A stretch of 64,000 nucleotides of DNA. It comes from Clarireedia homoeocarpa. Its lineage: Eukaryota > Ascomycota > Leotiomycetes > Helotiales > Rutstroemiaceae. Where the stretch lies: the NCBI GenBank assembly GCA_001465935.1, contig LNKV01000030.1, positions 379,443 to 443,442 of the forward strand. Reading direction: 5' to 3'. The notes below the pieces were generated by a model that made no database searches, had not been told where the DNA came from, and was given only the letters and a program-made list of their open reading frames with translations. Below are positions 9,686 through 20,389 of this stretch, in pieces; positions within the stretch are counted from its first letter, which is position 1, and each line of letters starts with the position of its first letter. Made by a program: the position numbers and the translations under genes.

Positions 9686-12182
9686 CTATTCACGAACTAA
9701 CTCGAAACCATGTTTCTTCAGATCTTGGCCCTGATAAGGCAATAACGGTCTTCCCTGCAAAGGGAATGGCCAAAAGAGCGGATTCTCGGTTTCTAACGCG
9801 AGTCCGATCCCCTTCATCATATCCGTTATATCTACGTTTGGACAGAATTGATTGAAAGATACTGATGAAGGGCGACATGACTTCTCGGCATCGACCTCAA
9901 AATCTATATCGCATCCATCGGGCAAAGTGATATGCCATGACTTTGCCAGGCAAAGAATAATTTCGCAAGCACGAGTGGCAAATCCATGGCACCCTCTCAT
10001 GGCATAGAGATCTTTGATTCCTTGGCGGAGCTTTTCTGACTCTACACCTCTGTTTCCGTACTTAATAAGGTGAGTAATTGTGGAAGTGAGGACAATATAA
10101 GGCACAAAGGAAGGGGTTCTTTGAAGTGTGTAGAGCTGTGAGTAGGAGTTAACCAGCGCAGATATCGCGTCTGCAGCTTGATTGCATACATCGCGAGGGG
10201 ACACTCCAGAGCCGATAAGAGTAAGTTTCACAAAAGGTCGGAAGAGAAGTAGGATAGCATAGTGGTAATACATGCTGGGTTTTCTTAGCTTGGTGTATTT
10301 CAGGCGGTATGTCATCAAGGTACGTACTGTGAAAATAGTACAAATGGGGTAAAGTTATGTCCAAGTCGCAGGGCCGCAGGGATTGAATCGTACCAGCGAA
10401 GGAACATTGTGTAGAGCTCGAGCAAATCGTGGCTTGTGAAGTTTGAGCCTGGAGTATGCAAAAGATATAGGGAATTGTGAACGATTTCGGAAAGTTCACA
10501 GAATGTCTTGTAGACGCTTCGAACATTCGACGGCTGGGTACAGTTCCGCTCGAGTGGTACGCCTAAATCGTTTAGCCGCGTAACTCGATTTGAATGGTGT
10601 CGCTTACCATCGTCGGTGTACGGAATCCATGAGGATGCCTCTACAGTATCGATAATTCCCGGTTTTACGTTTAAGTTGATAAGCCGAGAGAACTGCGGCA
10701 ATCGGCCGATAGTCAAAGACCAAGCCCTGAATGGCATTAGCACTCGCTCAAACTAACTGAGAATCTGTTTGACAATTAGTCGACGAGAAACAGGGGAGTA
10801 TTTACTGATCCAAAGCAAAGGCACCCCAAAATGTAGCCGCCCTCACAGCCTGTGCCCCTTCGACTGCCTCGAGCGCTCGTTGCCCCTCAGCTTCAAGATG
10901 CAAGCCCATCTCAATCGCCAAGCGTATAGACTGGCCCGAATAAAAGATGCTCTGACTCGAACGTCCACAGCTTGCTTCACGGATGGCCATCAACCCTAAT
11001 GCTTGGATTGTAGTGAGTCTGCGGTGATCCTTTTCCTCGGCCAAAAGTCTTCTGGCTTCGGCAAAGAAATGGTCTCCCACCGAAGAAGAATCATTGGGGT
11101 CGGCTCGTGCTGTTGTGAGTGAGGAGAATCGACAGCCCACAGCAAGGATAGCATTCACTAACAACTCGCTGCAGTATTCCCGATTACCCGTACTGTAAGC
11201 ATTTATAAAGTGTTCCTTGCTGAGTGAAGCGAATGTAGGATACTCCCAGCAGAAATATAAAGCCATAAGATGATCCACGAGGTGCCTATCCGAAGTAACA
11301 TTGGTCCAATTGTTGGGTGCGTAGGCTTCATGGCCTCGCTGCTCGCCACCAAAGTTCTGGCCCAGTATGACTTCTTGTCCTTGGTCGCGCGCGTGAAGTA
11401 CTGTAGAATGCTCCGTTGAGTTTTCAGCCCAAAGCCCTACAATCGGAAGCTGATTCACAGATCCTGGACCTGAGGTAGATGTTGGTATCCAGTTCATCAT
11501 ATCATCATTTGTTTCGGTCATTGGCTCGGTTGTGTTGCTCGTCCCAAGCCATGGATGCCACATGCCTTGCTCCCCTTGTTGGTTGCTGGAAGACGATGCT
11601 TGTGCCTCCCCAGAATTTGCACTTCCGAAGGCCGTGGTAAAACGAGCTTGTTGGAGAGCAGCGTCAATTGCCTGGTGATCTCTGGGGTGCGCATATGTTG
11701 TAACATTTCCTCTTGGTACGAACAAACCTTGTGGTTCCTTGCCCAATTTTTCTGCGATGTCTTTCACTGATTCGCCCATACGAAGTCGGTTGAGGACTTG
11801 AGATGCTTGGTCTCCAGCAGCTACTGCTGCCAGTACACGCTCACTCTGTTCTCGGTAGGCTTTCAGGGTTTCGATCTCGGTTCTCATATTTTCCTTGGAT
11901 TGGCGTACAGGGACTTCGTAGAAACATTCGACATTTTTCTGGGAGGCGCATCTTCCGCATGGCTGTTGGCCATCGCACTAAATACCGCAGGTCAATGAGG
12001 CAATGCGGCAATTGTGACTATACAAAAAACAAACAGACAAACCAAGAAGCCAATAAACGAGAGATAAATATATCAATTGAGAGACAAGTTACCTTTGCAC
12101 GCTTTTTTCGACATTCGGTGCAGGCATTAGGTGTTACGACACCTAAACCGCGCCTTCTTTTGGAGCTGCTTGAATCTTCCAT
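9686..12182 (-). CDS. Zn2Cys6 fungal-specific transcription factor
   Basis: Four exons: 12182-12093, 11977-10806, 10726-10328 and 10274-9686; 749 aa with exact frame. The binuclear zinc cluster at residues 21-45 is split by the first intron: CTEC-RKKRAK-CDGQQPC-GRC-ASQKNVEC. A linker containing SVKDIAEKLG follows, then a fungal_trans middle homology region (about 220-480) with FWGAFALDQ joined by splicing to AWSLTIGRLPQ, and later MYYHYAILLLFRPF. This layout is typical of nirA-like and related regulators that bind CGG-type sites in the nucleus. The target pathway cannot be read from the sequence. Neighbouring genes do not form an obvious cluster with it. Confidence 0.88.
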
Positions 12183-13260
12183 GATGGACTACAGTGCAGA
12201 TTGTCTTCGACTCTGGTCCGAAAGATGTAGATACATTAGACAAGATTCAACGTCCAGCCGCAGCGCCACTCCATTATCTCTGAATTCTTCCAATGGGTAT
12301 GAGGGGGTAGAATAGTAGTATGAATGGTGGTTTGGTGAATGGGAGAATTGTTCTTGACTCAGGCACAAGCATTTGGTTGTTTGATAGGAAAAGCCCAAGA
12401 AACCAAATGGATCTCGATGGTGTTTCTTCTTTCTCTTCCTTCCCACTTTGGCTTGCCTCCTCTTTTTTCTTTTTTCTTGCTTTGGCTTTTTTGCTTTCCT
12501 CCGTCTTTTCTCCTCTTCTTCTCTTCTCTTCTCCTCTCCTTCTCTTCTTCTCTTCTTCTCTTCTCCTCTTCTTCGGGATCTCTTTTCCTTGTCGTGTTTT
12601 TGAGTCGAACAATTCCTCCCAAGATAGGAACGCCGACGACTTTATAAGAATTCTTACTTGGCTACTTTATTTGTTTTCCAACTCGACCGAGACGCTTAAC
12701 GGCGAGGCGCGGAGGACCAATGACGTAGTTGTAGCGACGCGCAAAACTTGAAGGGTCAGCTTGCTAAGATGATATGATTGCTCAATTCGTATTTTCCGCT
12801 CGTGCTTTTCTTTCTAATGGTGTAACAAGCGTGGTGGTGATGGATTGGCGATGGATCTGCGATGGACTTGCGAGATTGATGTAAGGTCCGTGCAAGGTTG
12901 GAGGTTGGTTGAAAACAAAATCTTGGAAACTTTGCACCAGTTACGAAGTATTTCATCTTTCTACATGGCGTCGACTTGTAATTCGCCGAGAAAAGATATG
13001 TGAGGTCAAGTGTTTGAATGGATTTCGATTTCGATGTCGGTTTCGATTTCGATTTCGATTTCTTTGTATCTTAACGCTATCCCCGTCTCATGTTTGATAT
13101 GGTGCAGGTAGGTACTTTGTCGTGTTTGTATAGCTGGTGTGGCTTGCTAGTAACTTACGTGTACTAGGTTGCTGCCGCTGCCGCTGCCGCTACTGTTACT
13201 GTCACTGTCCTAAATGCTGGTCGTTGAAGAATTGATAGGAGAACTACTGTATGATAGGTC

Positions 13261-13293
13261 TTTCCTTTCCTTTCCTTTCCTTTCCTTTCCTTT
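13261..13293. repeat. (TTTCC)n microsatellite
   Basis: More than six tandem TTTCC units immediately before the C-rich minisatellite. Confidence 0.95.
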
Positions 13294-13300
13294 TCATCCT

Positions 13301-13380
13301 ACTCCATCCCCTCCCATCCTAATCCATCCCCTCCCATCCCCTCCCATCCCCTCCCATCCCCTCCCATCCCACCCCATCCC
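13301..13380. repeat. C-rich minisatellite, 10-bp unit, G-quadruplex potential on minus strand
   Basis: Tandem ccatcccctc-type units. The minus strand carries many GGG runs separated by AT or A, satisfying the standard four-run G-quadruplex pattern several times over. It lies about 490 bp upstream of the start of the next gene. Confidence 0.85.
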
Positions 13381-13864
13381 ACAACCAACTTTACTGAACA
13401 AACTTGAAGTTTCCTTCCTCCCCGTCTCCACGATCGCTGCAAGTATTGATTGTACAGGGGATCTGGTAGGAACCTGCGAGGGCCGCAAACCTCTCAAAAG
13501 TGCGCCTTTGGTGGGGGTTGCTCACTGAATCCTTCGTACATGCTGTCCTATGCAACAGCAGCATGCATTTCTCCCATTCCCCATGTTGAATACATAGGAA
13601 GTCGAGGGGCTGTGGTGTGTATACAAAAATTTGTGTCGGAGATGAGCTTCGTTATGGTTAGTGTGCTCCGGTCCCGCAGCTCAACCCTTGGAGTAGTACT
13701 GTACTACTGTACTTCGTATCATCCGCCTAAACTGCATTTTCAACTCTTTTCAATCCGAGTGTCATTGATTGGCCCCAACCTCAAACCCTGACAAGACTCA
13801 AACGACTCTATATATCTAGACCCGAGTCTAGACGTCCTGTCTACTGTACTTGGCTTCATTCAGC

Positions 13865-15598
13865 ATGGCAGACCCTTCGGCCGTTCACTTGAATCACTCC
13901 GAAGATCCATCACATTCCACGTCCTTATCTTTTCAACCCATCACCATTGATGCGAACGTGGCCCTTCAGGAGCCCCTCACGCGCCGAGGAATAGGTCCTG
14001 GCTTACTGCTAATTACTTCAGCCAAATATGGAGGTAGAAAGGACGGGGACGTGCAAAAATCCCTCGACCCCGAACCCCTACAAAAGTGGGCTGAGGAGGG
14101 GTTCGTGGTGGTGGGGGTGAAAGCAATTGACGATGCTACGGATACGGGGCGACGAGCCTTCACACAATCCCTGGCAAGAGCTTTAGAGGCGTTCAAAACA
14201 TCAACAGCGAAATGTACCAATCCGAATATTCTGGGTGCTATTAGTAGGTCGTCTTTCTCAGAGTTCAGTGACTATTCATTGCCGGCTACGCAAAGCGAAA
14301 TCGAGAGTCCAAGGTAACGAACACACTTTGAACTAATGGCAAATATACAGTCTACACGGCCGACGACGGTACAGAACTTGAGGAGACTTTGCGTCTTCTA
14401 CTGGCGCACACAGAGATTAGCAGCGTTGTCTGTTACGAAGAGCTATCTCGCATTCCTGTACCACCTGTATCTTGGCCACCATTGATGATTCACAGCTCTC
14501 ATGCTCACTCAAATCAATTAAGAGCTCATGATATTGTTCATGTATATGATAATATTAAGTCAGGCAGTTTTGTTCTGCCTTGCCATGGTCATTACGAGGC
14601 CAGCGCTGCAAATGTCGCGCACACGCGAAGTCTTGGGTTCTTGAAAAGGCTCCTTAATGGACCGTATTTTGATCTCGAAGCAATCTGGGATGAGCACACC
14701 TTGTATGAGTTCGGTGAACGAGATGTTGTCAAAACCATGAATACCATGGTTGAGGAACCATATGTAAATCATGTGCCTACGGTATGTCGCTGTTTTGTTA
14801 CTGTAGTGCCAGCATCCAACCTGCAACATGCGGATTGATGCGATAAATGCTACAATGGGATTCTCATCCCAATACCCGTTGCACTGATACTCTGCTGTCA
14901 ATGCCATTTTCTTCCAAATTACGTTCCCATATTCACTCTTTCTTTGTCACACGTCTCCGCATTACATTATGTACACCTTTTCTGGAATACTTTTATATTT
15001 TCCCAAATCATTCGCCCATCCATTTCTGAAGCATACCTGTGTCTCTAGATAACCGGCGGAATTGGGAGGAAAGCTCTCACGGCCTTCTACACAGACCACT
15101 TCGTCTTCAATAATCCAGAGGACACGAAGCTCGAGCTCATCAGCCGAACCGTGGGCACCGACCGAGTCATCGACGAGTTCATCTTCAGCTTCACCCACGA
15201 CCGAGTAATTGACTGGATGTAAGCGACCAACCTAACCTATGCTATCCATCTCCTCCACTAACCCGTCCCCTCTCCTCCACAGCATCCCCGGAATCCCACC
15301 AACAAACAAACACGTCCGAATCCCGTTCACCTCCGTAGTCAACGTGCGCGGCGACCGCTTGTATCACGAGCACATTGCATGGGATCAAGCTACCGTACTC
15401 CGCCAACTCGGACTCCTACCTGAATATCTACCGTTTCCGTATCCGCTACCCAACGGACGAACACCTGCGAAGGGAAAACGCTTCGAGTATCGTGTGCCAA
15501 CAGCGGGCGCCGAGACGGCAAGGAAGCTTATGGATGAGAGTAGTGTGGTGAGCAATCATATGTTTGGCTTTGAGATTCGCGAGGTAGATGATGTATGA
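13865..15598 (+). CDS. Dienelactone-hydrolase-like / SnoaL-like (NTF2 fold) protein
   Basis: Four exons: 13865-14243, 14351-14781, 15049-15218 and 15283-15598; 431 aa with exact frame. I start at the ATG at 13865 (MADPSAV); the frame extends upstream only through a TTG. The N-terminal half (GPGLLLITSAKYGG, EEGFVVVGVKAI, then PPLMIHSSH and LPCHGHYEA) resembles the alpha/beta-hydrolase of carboxymethylenebutenolidases. The C-terminal half (YVNHVPTITGGIGRKALTAF to NVRGDRLYHEHIAWDQ) resembles a SnoaL-like NTF2 fold with its conserved H-E-H-x-x-W-D. Fungal proteins joining these two parts exist, usually annotated as dienelactone hydrolase family. I cannot identify a full catalytic triad by eye, so substrate and activity are unknown. 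Probably cytosolic, as no signal peptide is seen. Confidence 0.78.
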
Positions 15599-16415
15599 GG
15601 TTGCGTCTGGAGTGAAGTGAGATTCTGATCGAGTTTCGTCATACTTGCTTGAAATTGCTACGACGTTCTCCAACATTATGATGATAATCATCCAGCCAAT
15701 TCCTTCGCTGGATGGATATATAAGTATGGTCTTAGTGCGAGTGCACCGAGAATTTGGCCTCAAAACTATAGACTGATGATCATAATCTTCTCTTCCACAT
15801 GTCATGTCTCTGTCTGGTTAGACCCTATCCCGAGGTAGCAATCCTATGTAAAGTTACACGCCATACCACCTCGGCCGTCGTATACTATACTTAAGCAACA
15901 CCAGCCGATTCTGCATGCAGATCGATCTCAAGTGGACAGACAGAAACATACCACAAGGCTAAGTAGCTCAGCCTAATGGCAACGTGATACTTGTGCTGAC
16001 CAACTGATGCGTAACAATATCTTTTTTATCTAGTTGATAAACATCTGCTGTCGTGAGTCGGTGCTACCTACCAGGAATATTGCCACTCGCTTGCATCGTG
16101 CTTCAAGGAAAGATATAACTATGGAGCGGTGCTTTGAGACTACTAGTACTCCCAACCAAGAAAAATATAAGATACGATCTCTTGTGCTGAGCAGATGTGA
16201 ATATTTTGACAATGGGAAATTCGTTGGTCTGTCCTTGGTTCTAATTCATGATTTTACTTCCTCCTCCAACGCCAGTCTTTCTACTTCCATTTCCATTTCG
16301 TTTAAAACGAGATGTACTCATTTAGCTGCCGTTCAGAGACCAATCTAGTCCGGACCCCCAAGAGGGAAAAATAAATGAGATGTGGGTGCACTCTATAAGC
16401 AGGAATGGCGCGCAT
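15599..16415. other. Convergent intergenic region, no gene seen
   Basis: 817 bp between the hydrolase-like gene (+) and the antiporter (-), both ending here. The longest frame (16034-16348, +) shows no domain-like composition. I see nothing else. Confidence 0.5.
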
Positions 16416-18049
16416 CTACAAACAAAGATGACACGCCACATCTTCTCCAAACCCTCCGAGCACCATCCCACACTCACACTTAATCCCCGCCAATTTGCGC
16501 CTCACCGCAAACCCAGAAACAATAGGTCCAGCTATCGTGCAAAGCACCAACGCCCAAATGATAACTAGGAATATTTGATCTTCAACGACATCTAAAGTAT
16601 GAACGCCGTCTCTCGGGGTCCGAAACGCACCTCCAGCAGATCTCGGTTTCAGCGCTAATGTTCCAGAGCTTCGCGCCTCAGATGCAACGAGGAAGCCAAA
16701 TCCTCCTCGCGCTATCATGGTTGATCCGACGATGATGGCGTCGAGGTGGGGGGCTTTGAGCATGTGTGGTTTGATAGGAGTATCTTCAATCAGGGGACCT
16801 TCTTCGTGCTGAGGAATTTGGTGTTCTTGATCGGTTGGTTTGAGGAGCTTCTGTTTGGAGTTAAAGGACCATCTCTCGATAAAGTAGTCGAAGTAGAGAA
16901 CTATTCCAACTAGACCCTTGGCGATGAACATCAAAATAGAGTAGAAAACTCCTTTCCATGCAATGGAACTGGCGAACATTTCGGATATTGGGATGGAGAA
17001 TCCGATGGATGCCTGTGAGAATGTTCAGTTGGCGAAATGAACTGAGGGAGAGATGAAATACTTACAAAGAAGAATGGAATAAAGACATAGTCCATAATGG
17101 GCTTGTAGTAATCTTCAAACATACTCGTCGGGTAATCAACCAACATATCCTCATTTTCCTGCCAACTATACCTCACAACTGCACCCGCCAAGAACGCCGC
17201 AAGCAGCACTGAACCTTCCACATACGCCGCAAAGGTCACAAGCACAATTAGCATAAGTGTTGATAACAAAAATCCCGTGTGTCTCGAAATGCTCTTTTCC
17301 GCATCGATGCTCTCTTCAAAAGGAGCTCTATTCCCACGATCAATTGCAAATACGGAGCAAGTAGCAACCCACAACGGTCTAATAACGAAAAGAGCAAGCA
17401 AAACCGCGACAAGAATGAGTCCTAAACTCGACACAGCAGGTCGAGCGATTGTCCACCCGTGGGATTGTCCCTGTCCTAACGCAATGACGATCTTGACCAT
17501 CACAAGCACGACCACATCATCGATCATCGCCGCACCCGCAATCAGTGTTCCGACGGGTGTCTTCTGCATATTCGCCGACGCGAGTATAATGAAGGTGGAT
17601 CCCAAGCTCGTCGAGCAGAGAGCTACGCCCGCCGAGAATGCCGCCAGCGGCGTCGGATACTCTCCTTTCTTTCCCTCAGACATCGGAAACCGCATCCCCA
17701 GCAACGAAAGCGAGAAAAGCATCGGCGCCAGAATACCCGCCGCGCCCGCCGCAAGCGTGGTCCAGATCGTTTTTCACAGCAGTCCCAAATCGGTGGTAAG
17801 ACCGCCTTCGAAGACTAGCCCAACTAGTCCGAGATACCCTAGATATTGTACAGTTTCCTGGATGGGTTGGCTGAGGAGAAGGGTTCCGGATATGGGTAGC
17901 CCGAATAAGATGCCGATTATGATTTCACCGATAAGACCACAGTAGAGAGCGTGATCGAGGATGCGCCGGGCGAGGTTGAGAAGGATGATGAATGTAGAGA
18001 GGGGGAGAATGACGGGGAGAGCGGGCTCGATGTATGGGAGGTATGCCAT
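16416..18049 (-). CDS. Monovalent cation:proton antiporter (CPA2 type) with in-frame stop
   Basis: Two exons, 18049-17066 and 17012-16416, joined by a 54-nt intron at IPFFF/ASIGFSIP; 526 codons counting the stop. The start at 18049 gives MAYLPYIEPALPVI and is preferred over an in-frame ATG at 18133. About 12 hydrophobic segments are visible. The family's paired acids appear in AAMIDDVVVLVMVK, and a late MIARGGFGFLVASE matches the conserved Arg helix of fungal Na+/H+ exchangers. The protein would exchange Na+ or K+ for H+ at a membrane. Oddity: codon 92 is TGA (17776-17774) between GLTTDLGLL and KTIWTTLAAG, with coding quality and frame unbroken on both sides. No intron removes it without losing a helix. 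It is a nonsense allele, a pseudogene, or a sequence error. Confidence 0.82.
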
Positions 18050-19014
18050 CTTCCGGCGGGGAGCAGGTAGGTACTGGACTGTACGCTGAACTAGACGCTG
18101 AACCGCGATCCCAAAAAAAAACAAGTGGTGCAAAGTACTTGAAAAGCAAAGAATAAAAAAATCGCCGAAGTAAGACTCAACTCCTCCGACATAGCAAACA
18201 GTCGAAATTCAAATACCTACCCAAAGTATCCCTCAGCCGTCGCTCAACTTCTCCATCAATCGGTCAGACGGAAAACAAAACCATCTCACCAAATTCGCCT
18301 TCTCTATTCCATCCTAGTCACAACCACTCTCATCAAACTCCCAAACTCGAACCCTTCAAAACCCGACAACAAAAAACCCAGCTTATCATACCGTTCTCTC
18401 CGCCAAGCCCGCCCATCTCTCCATCGCGTTATCGTTCTCTCACACACGTGCATAGATACGTATGTTGTCATTGACTCACCTGGATAGCAAATTCATCTCA
18501 TAATAACGACTGCTCACCTCGCACAGAGGCCACCTACGGCTGAGCTGGAGGGAGATTTCTTTTCACACGGGAGTACAAACTTTCGCCTGCGAAAAAGTCA
18601 CTGTATGCTGAATGATGGCGCGAGAGTGTGTTACGTGGGGAAAACTGGTTTTTTGACCTGTGGAGGTGGGTGCGTAGCACGAGATTGTCCTTCGTATGCA
18701 GACGCATATGTATGTATGTAAGATTTTCATGTCCAGTGAGTGTTTGTTTCGAATTTGGCAGATGATGGTTTGGGTTTGTGGGTTGAAGCATGGAAGGAGG
18801 GAGATGACTGTTTCTTGGCCCTTTGTCACATGATATCCACCATCTCTCTCCACAGGGTTTTCAAATATCCATTTCCTCCTAGTCACACCTCAAATTTCTC
18901 CTTTCCACCCTATGTATACCCGCAGCGCCTAGCCACCCACCCACCTACACTCACTCCTCTACTTCTGCACCATCCACCATCCCACTCCCCTCTTCCCTCA
19001 CATCTTCTCTTCCC
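18050..19014. other. Intergenic, upstream of antiporter
   Basis: 965 bp between the antiporter start and the stop of the orphan membrane protein, both on the minus strand. It is C-rich and T-rich with no supported gene; it presumably holds the antiporter promoter and the 3' UTR of the next gene. Confidence 0.5.
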
Positions 19015-19884
19015 TCACATCCTCTCTTCCCTCAAATCCTCTAAACCATCCCCCAACTCCCTCATAACCCTCCCCACCTCCCTACTCTCCTCCAACCACC
19101 CCTCCAGCCGCTCAATGATCTTATCCCACTTCCTCACCTCCATCTCCTGCAACCAATCCTCTCTCCACCTTCGGATTGCCACAATGCCCCATCTTAAAGC
19201 CATCAGATTGATACATACAAAGAGTATCTTCTGCCCATGCTGGGATATCGTTTCCTGGAAGCGTAGGAGATGAAGGATACTGGTGAATTGTTGCTTTTCA
19301 TGGATATTAACGAGTTCAGCGAGAAGGCATGTGATTGCGATAGTAAGAAGGTATGATAGCGGAATGGCGACGATGAAGTTGAAGAGGACTGTTTGGGCTT
19401 GTTAGTTGATATTCGAATATCTTAGGATCTGTTTTTCGCATTGCCATTTCCGAGATGCTTCTCACTGCCTCTGCCACCGCCCTCTTCTCCCCAACCATCT
19501 ACTCATCCACCAACTTACCTTCGGCACTCTCTCTCCTAAGGCCTCCTCCTCCCTCCCAGAACCCCAACTCCTCCCCACCCACTCAGCCAAACCACTCACT
19601 CATACAACCGCAAACAAAACAAGAAAACCTCAAAACTCACCCAAAACCGCCCCCAAAGGCCAACAATCCAAATCGCACAATCTCTCCTTAACGCCTTGAT
19701 TCTTCCCTCCATCAATTTCTCCAGCACTATTTTCTTCCCCGATCTCTCCAAAGTCTGCAGCTCTCCGCGGCTCTCCCACGATTCTTTCTCCTCCATCCAC
19801 CCTCCCATAGCTCAACGGCGTCTTCGCAACTATACCCTCCCCATCGTTCCTCGACTGTAATGATTTCCGCGTGGCAGAGTCCAT
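19015..19884 (-). CDS. Hypothetical membrane protein
   Basis: Two exons, 19884-19641 and 19388-19015, give 205 aa with exact frame across a 252-nt intron (donor GTGAGT, acceptor AACAG). Residues 1-81 are polar and acidic (MDSATRKSLQSRNDGEG). Right after the splice comes a strongly hydrophobic stretch, LFNFIVAIPLSYLLTIAIT and on to CLLAELV, consistent with one or two membrane helices. A charged, Glu/Arg-rich, probably helical tail follows (WLQEMEVRKWDKIIERLEG). I do not recognise a family. The intron is long for this genome and the acceptor is inferred from the hydrophobic segment, so the junction could be off. Composition and frame continuity favour a real gene. Confidence 0.55.
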
Positions 19885-20389
19885 TATGAATGCGTTTTTC
19901 TTGCTTGCTTTGTTATTCTGAGTGATTCGAGATATATCGTTTTCCGTGATTTGCTTTGCTTTGCCGTATCATCTATCTATCGTATCATAGGTATCGCAGT
20001 CGTATAACCTCTCGGCGAGAAAAAGAAAAGAGACAGAAGTTGAAGAAGACTCAATTAAAAAAAGTGCTCAAGCCAGACGAGTTTTTGAAACCTACTATAG
20101 TAGCCCTGATGTATTCTTCAGCTTCGAGAAGGTCTACTCGCATTCGCTGCAAACATGGTACTCCAAAGTGAATTTAGCCCACGTTTTCATCCGAAAGATA
20201 TCTGTATTTTCCTAGTTACTTAATCCTAATGCTTAGTTACTCTATCAATACTTGTTATAAATAGCGAATACAAACAATAACTACCTATTGATGAAAACCA
20301 ACTCACCCACTCAACCATGCACTTGCTCCTATCGTTACCCCTTCACATCTCCATCTATTTGTTATCTTTTCGCCATATCACCCCCATGC
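19885..20389. other. Intergenic, no gene seen
   Basis: 505 bp upstream of the orphan membrane protein and downstream of the RhoGAP gene. AT-rich; likely promoter plus 3' UTR. The plus-strand frame from 20288 runs antisense into the RhoGAP gene and is a shadow. Confidence 0.5.

Larger units (their letters stand above)
12183..13864. other. Divergent promoter region with pyrimidine tract and C-rich minisatellite
   Basis: Lies between the transcription factor (-) and the hydrolase-like gene (+). 12420-12600 is an almost pure pyrimidine tract on the plus strand (TCTTC/TCCTC), i.e. purine-rich in the likely 5' leader of the transcription factor. 13261-13293 is (TTTCC)n and 13301-13380 is a C-rich minisatellite. 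No convincing coding frame is present; the long frames are low complexity. Confidence 0.6.

Noticed and set aside
12320..12751. Leu/Phe/Ser-rich frames on both strands
   Set aside because: Products of the polypyrimidine tract rather than a protein.
16034..16348. 104-codon plus-strand frame
   Set aside because: Ser/Thr-rich, no domain, between two convergent genes; likely chance.
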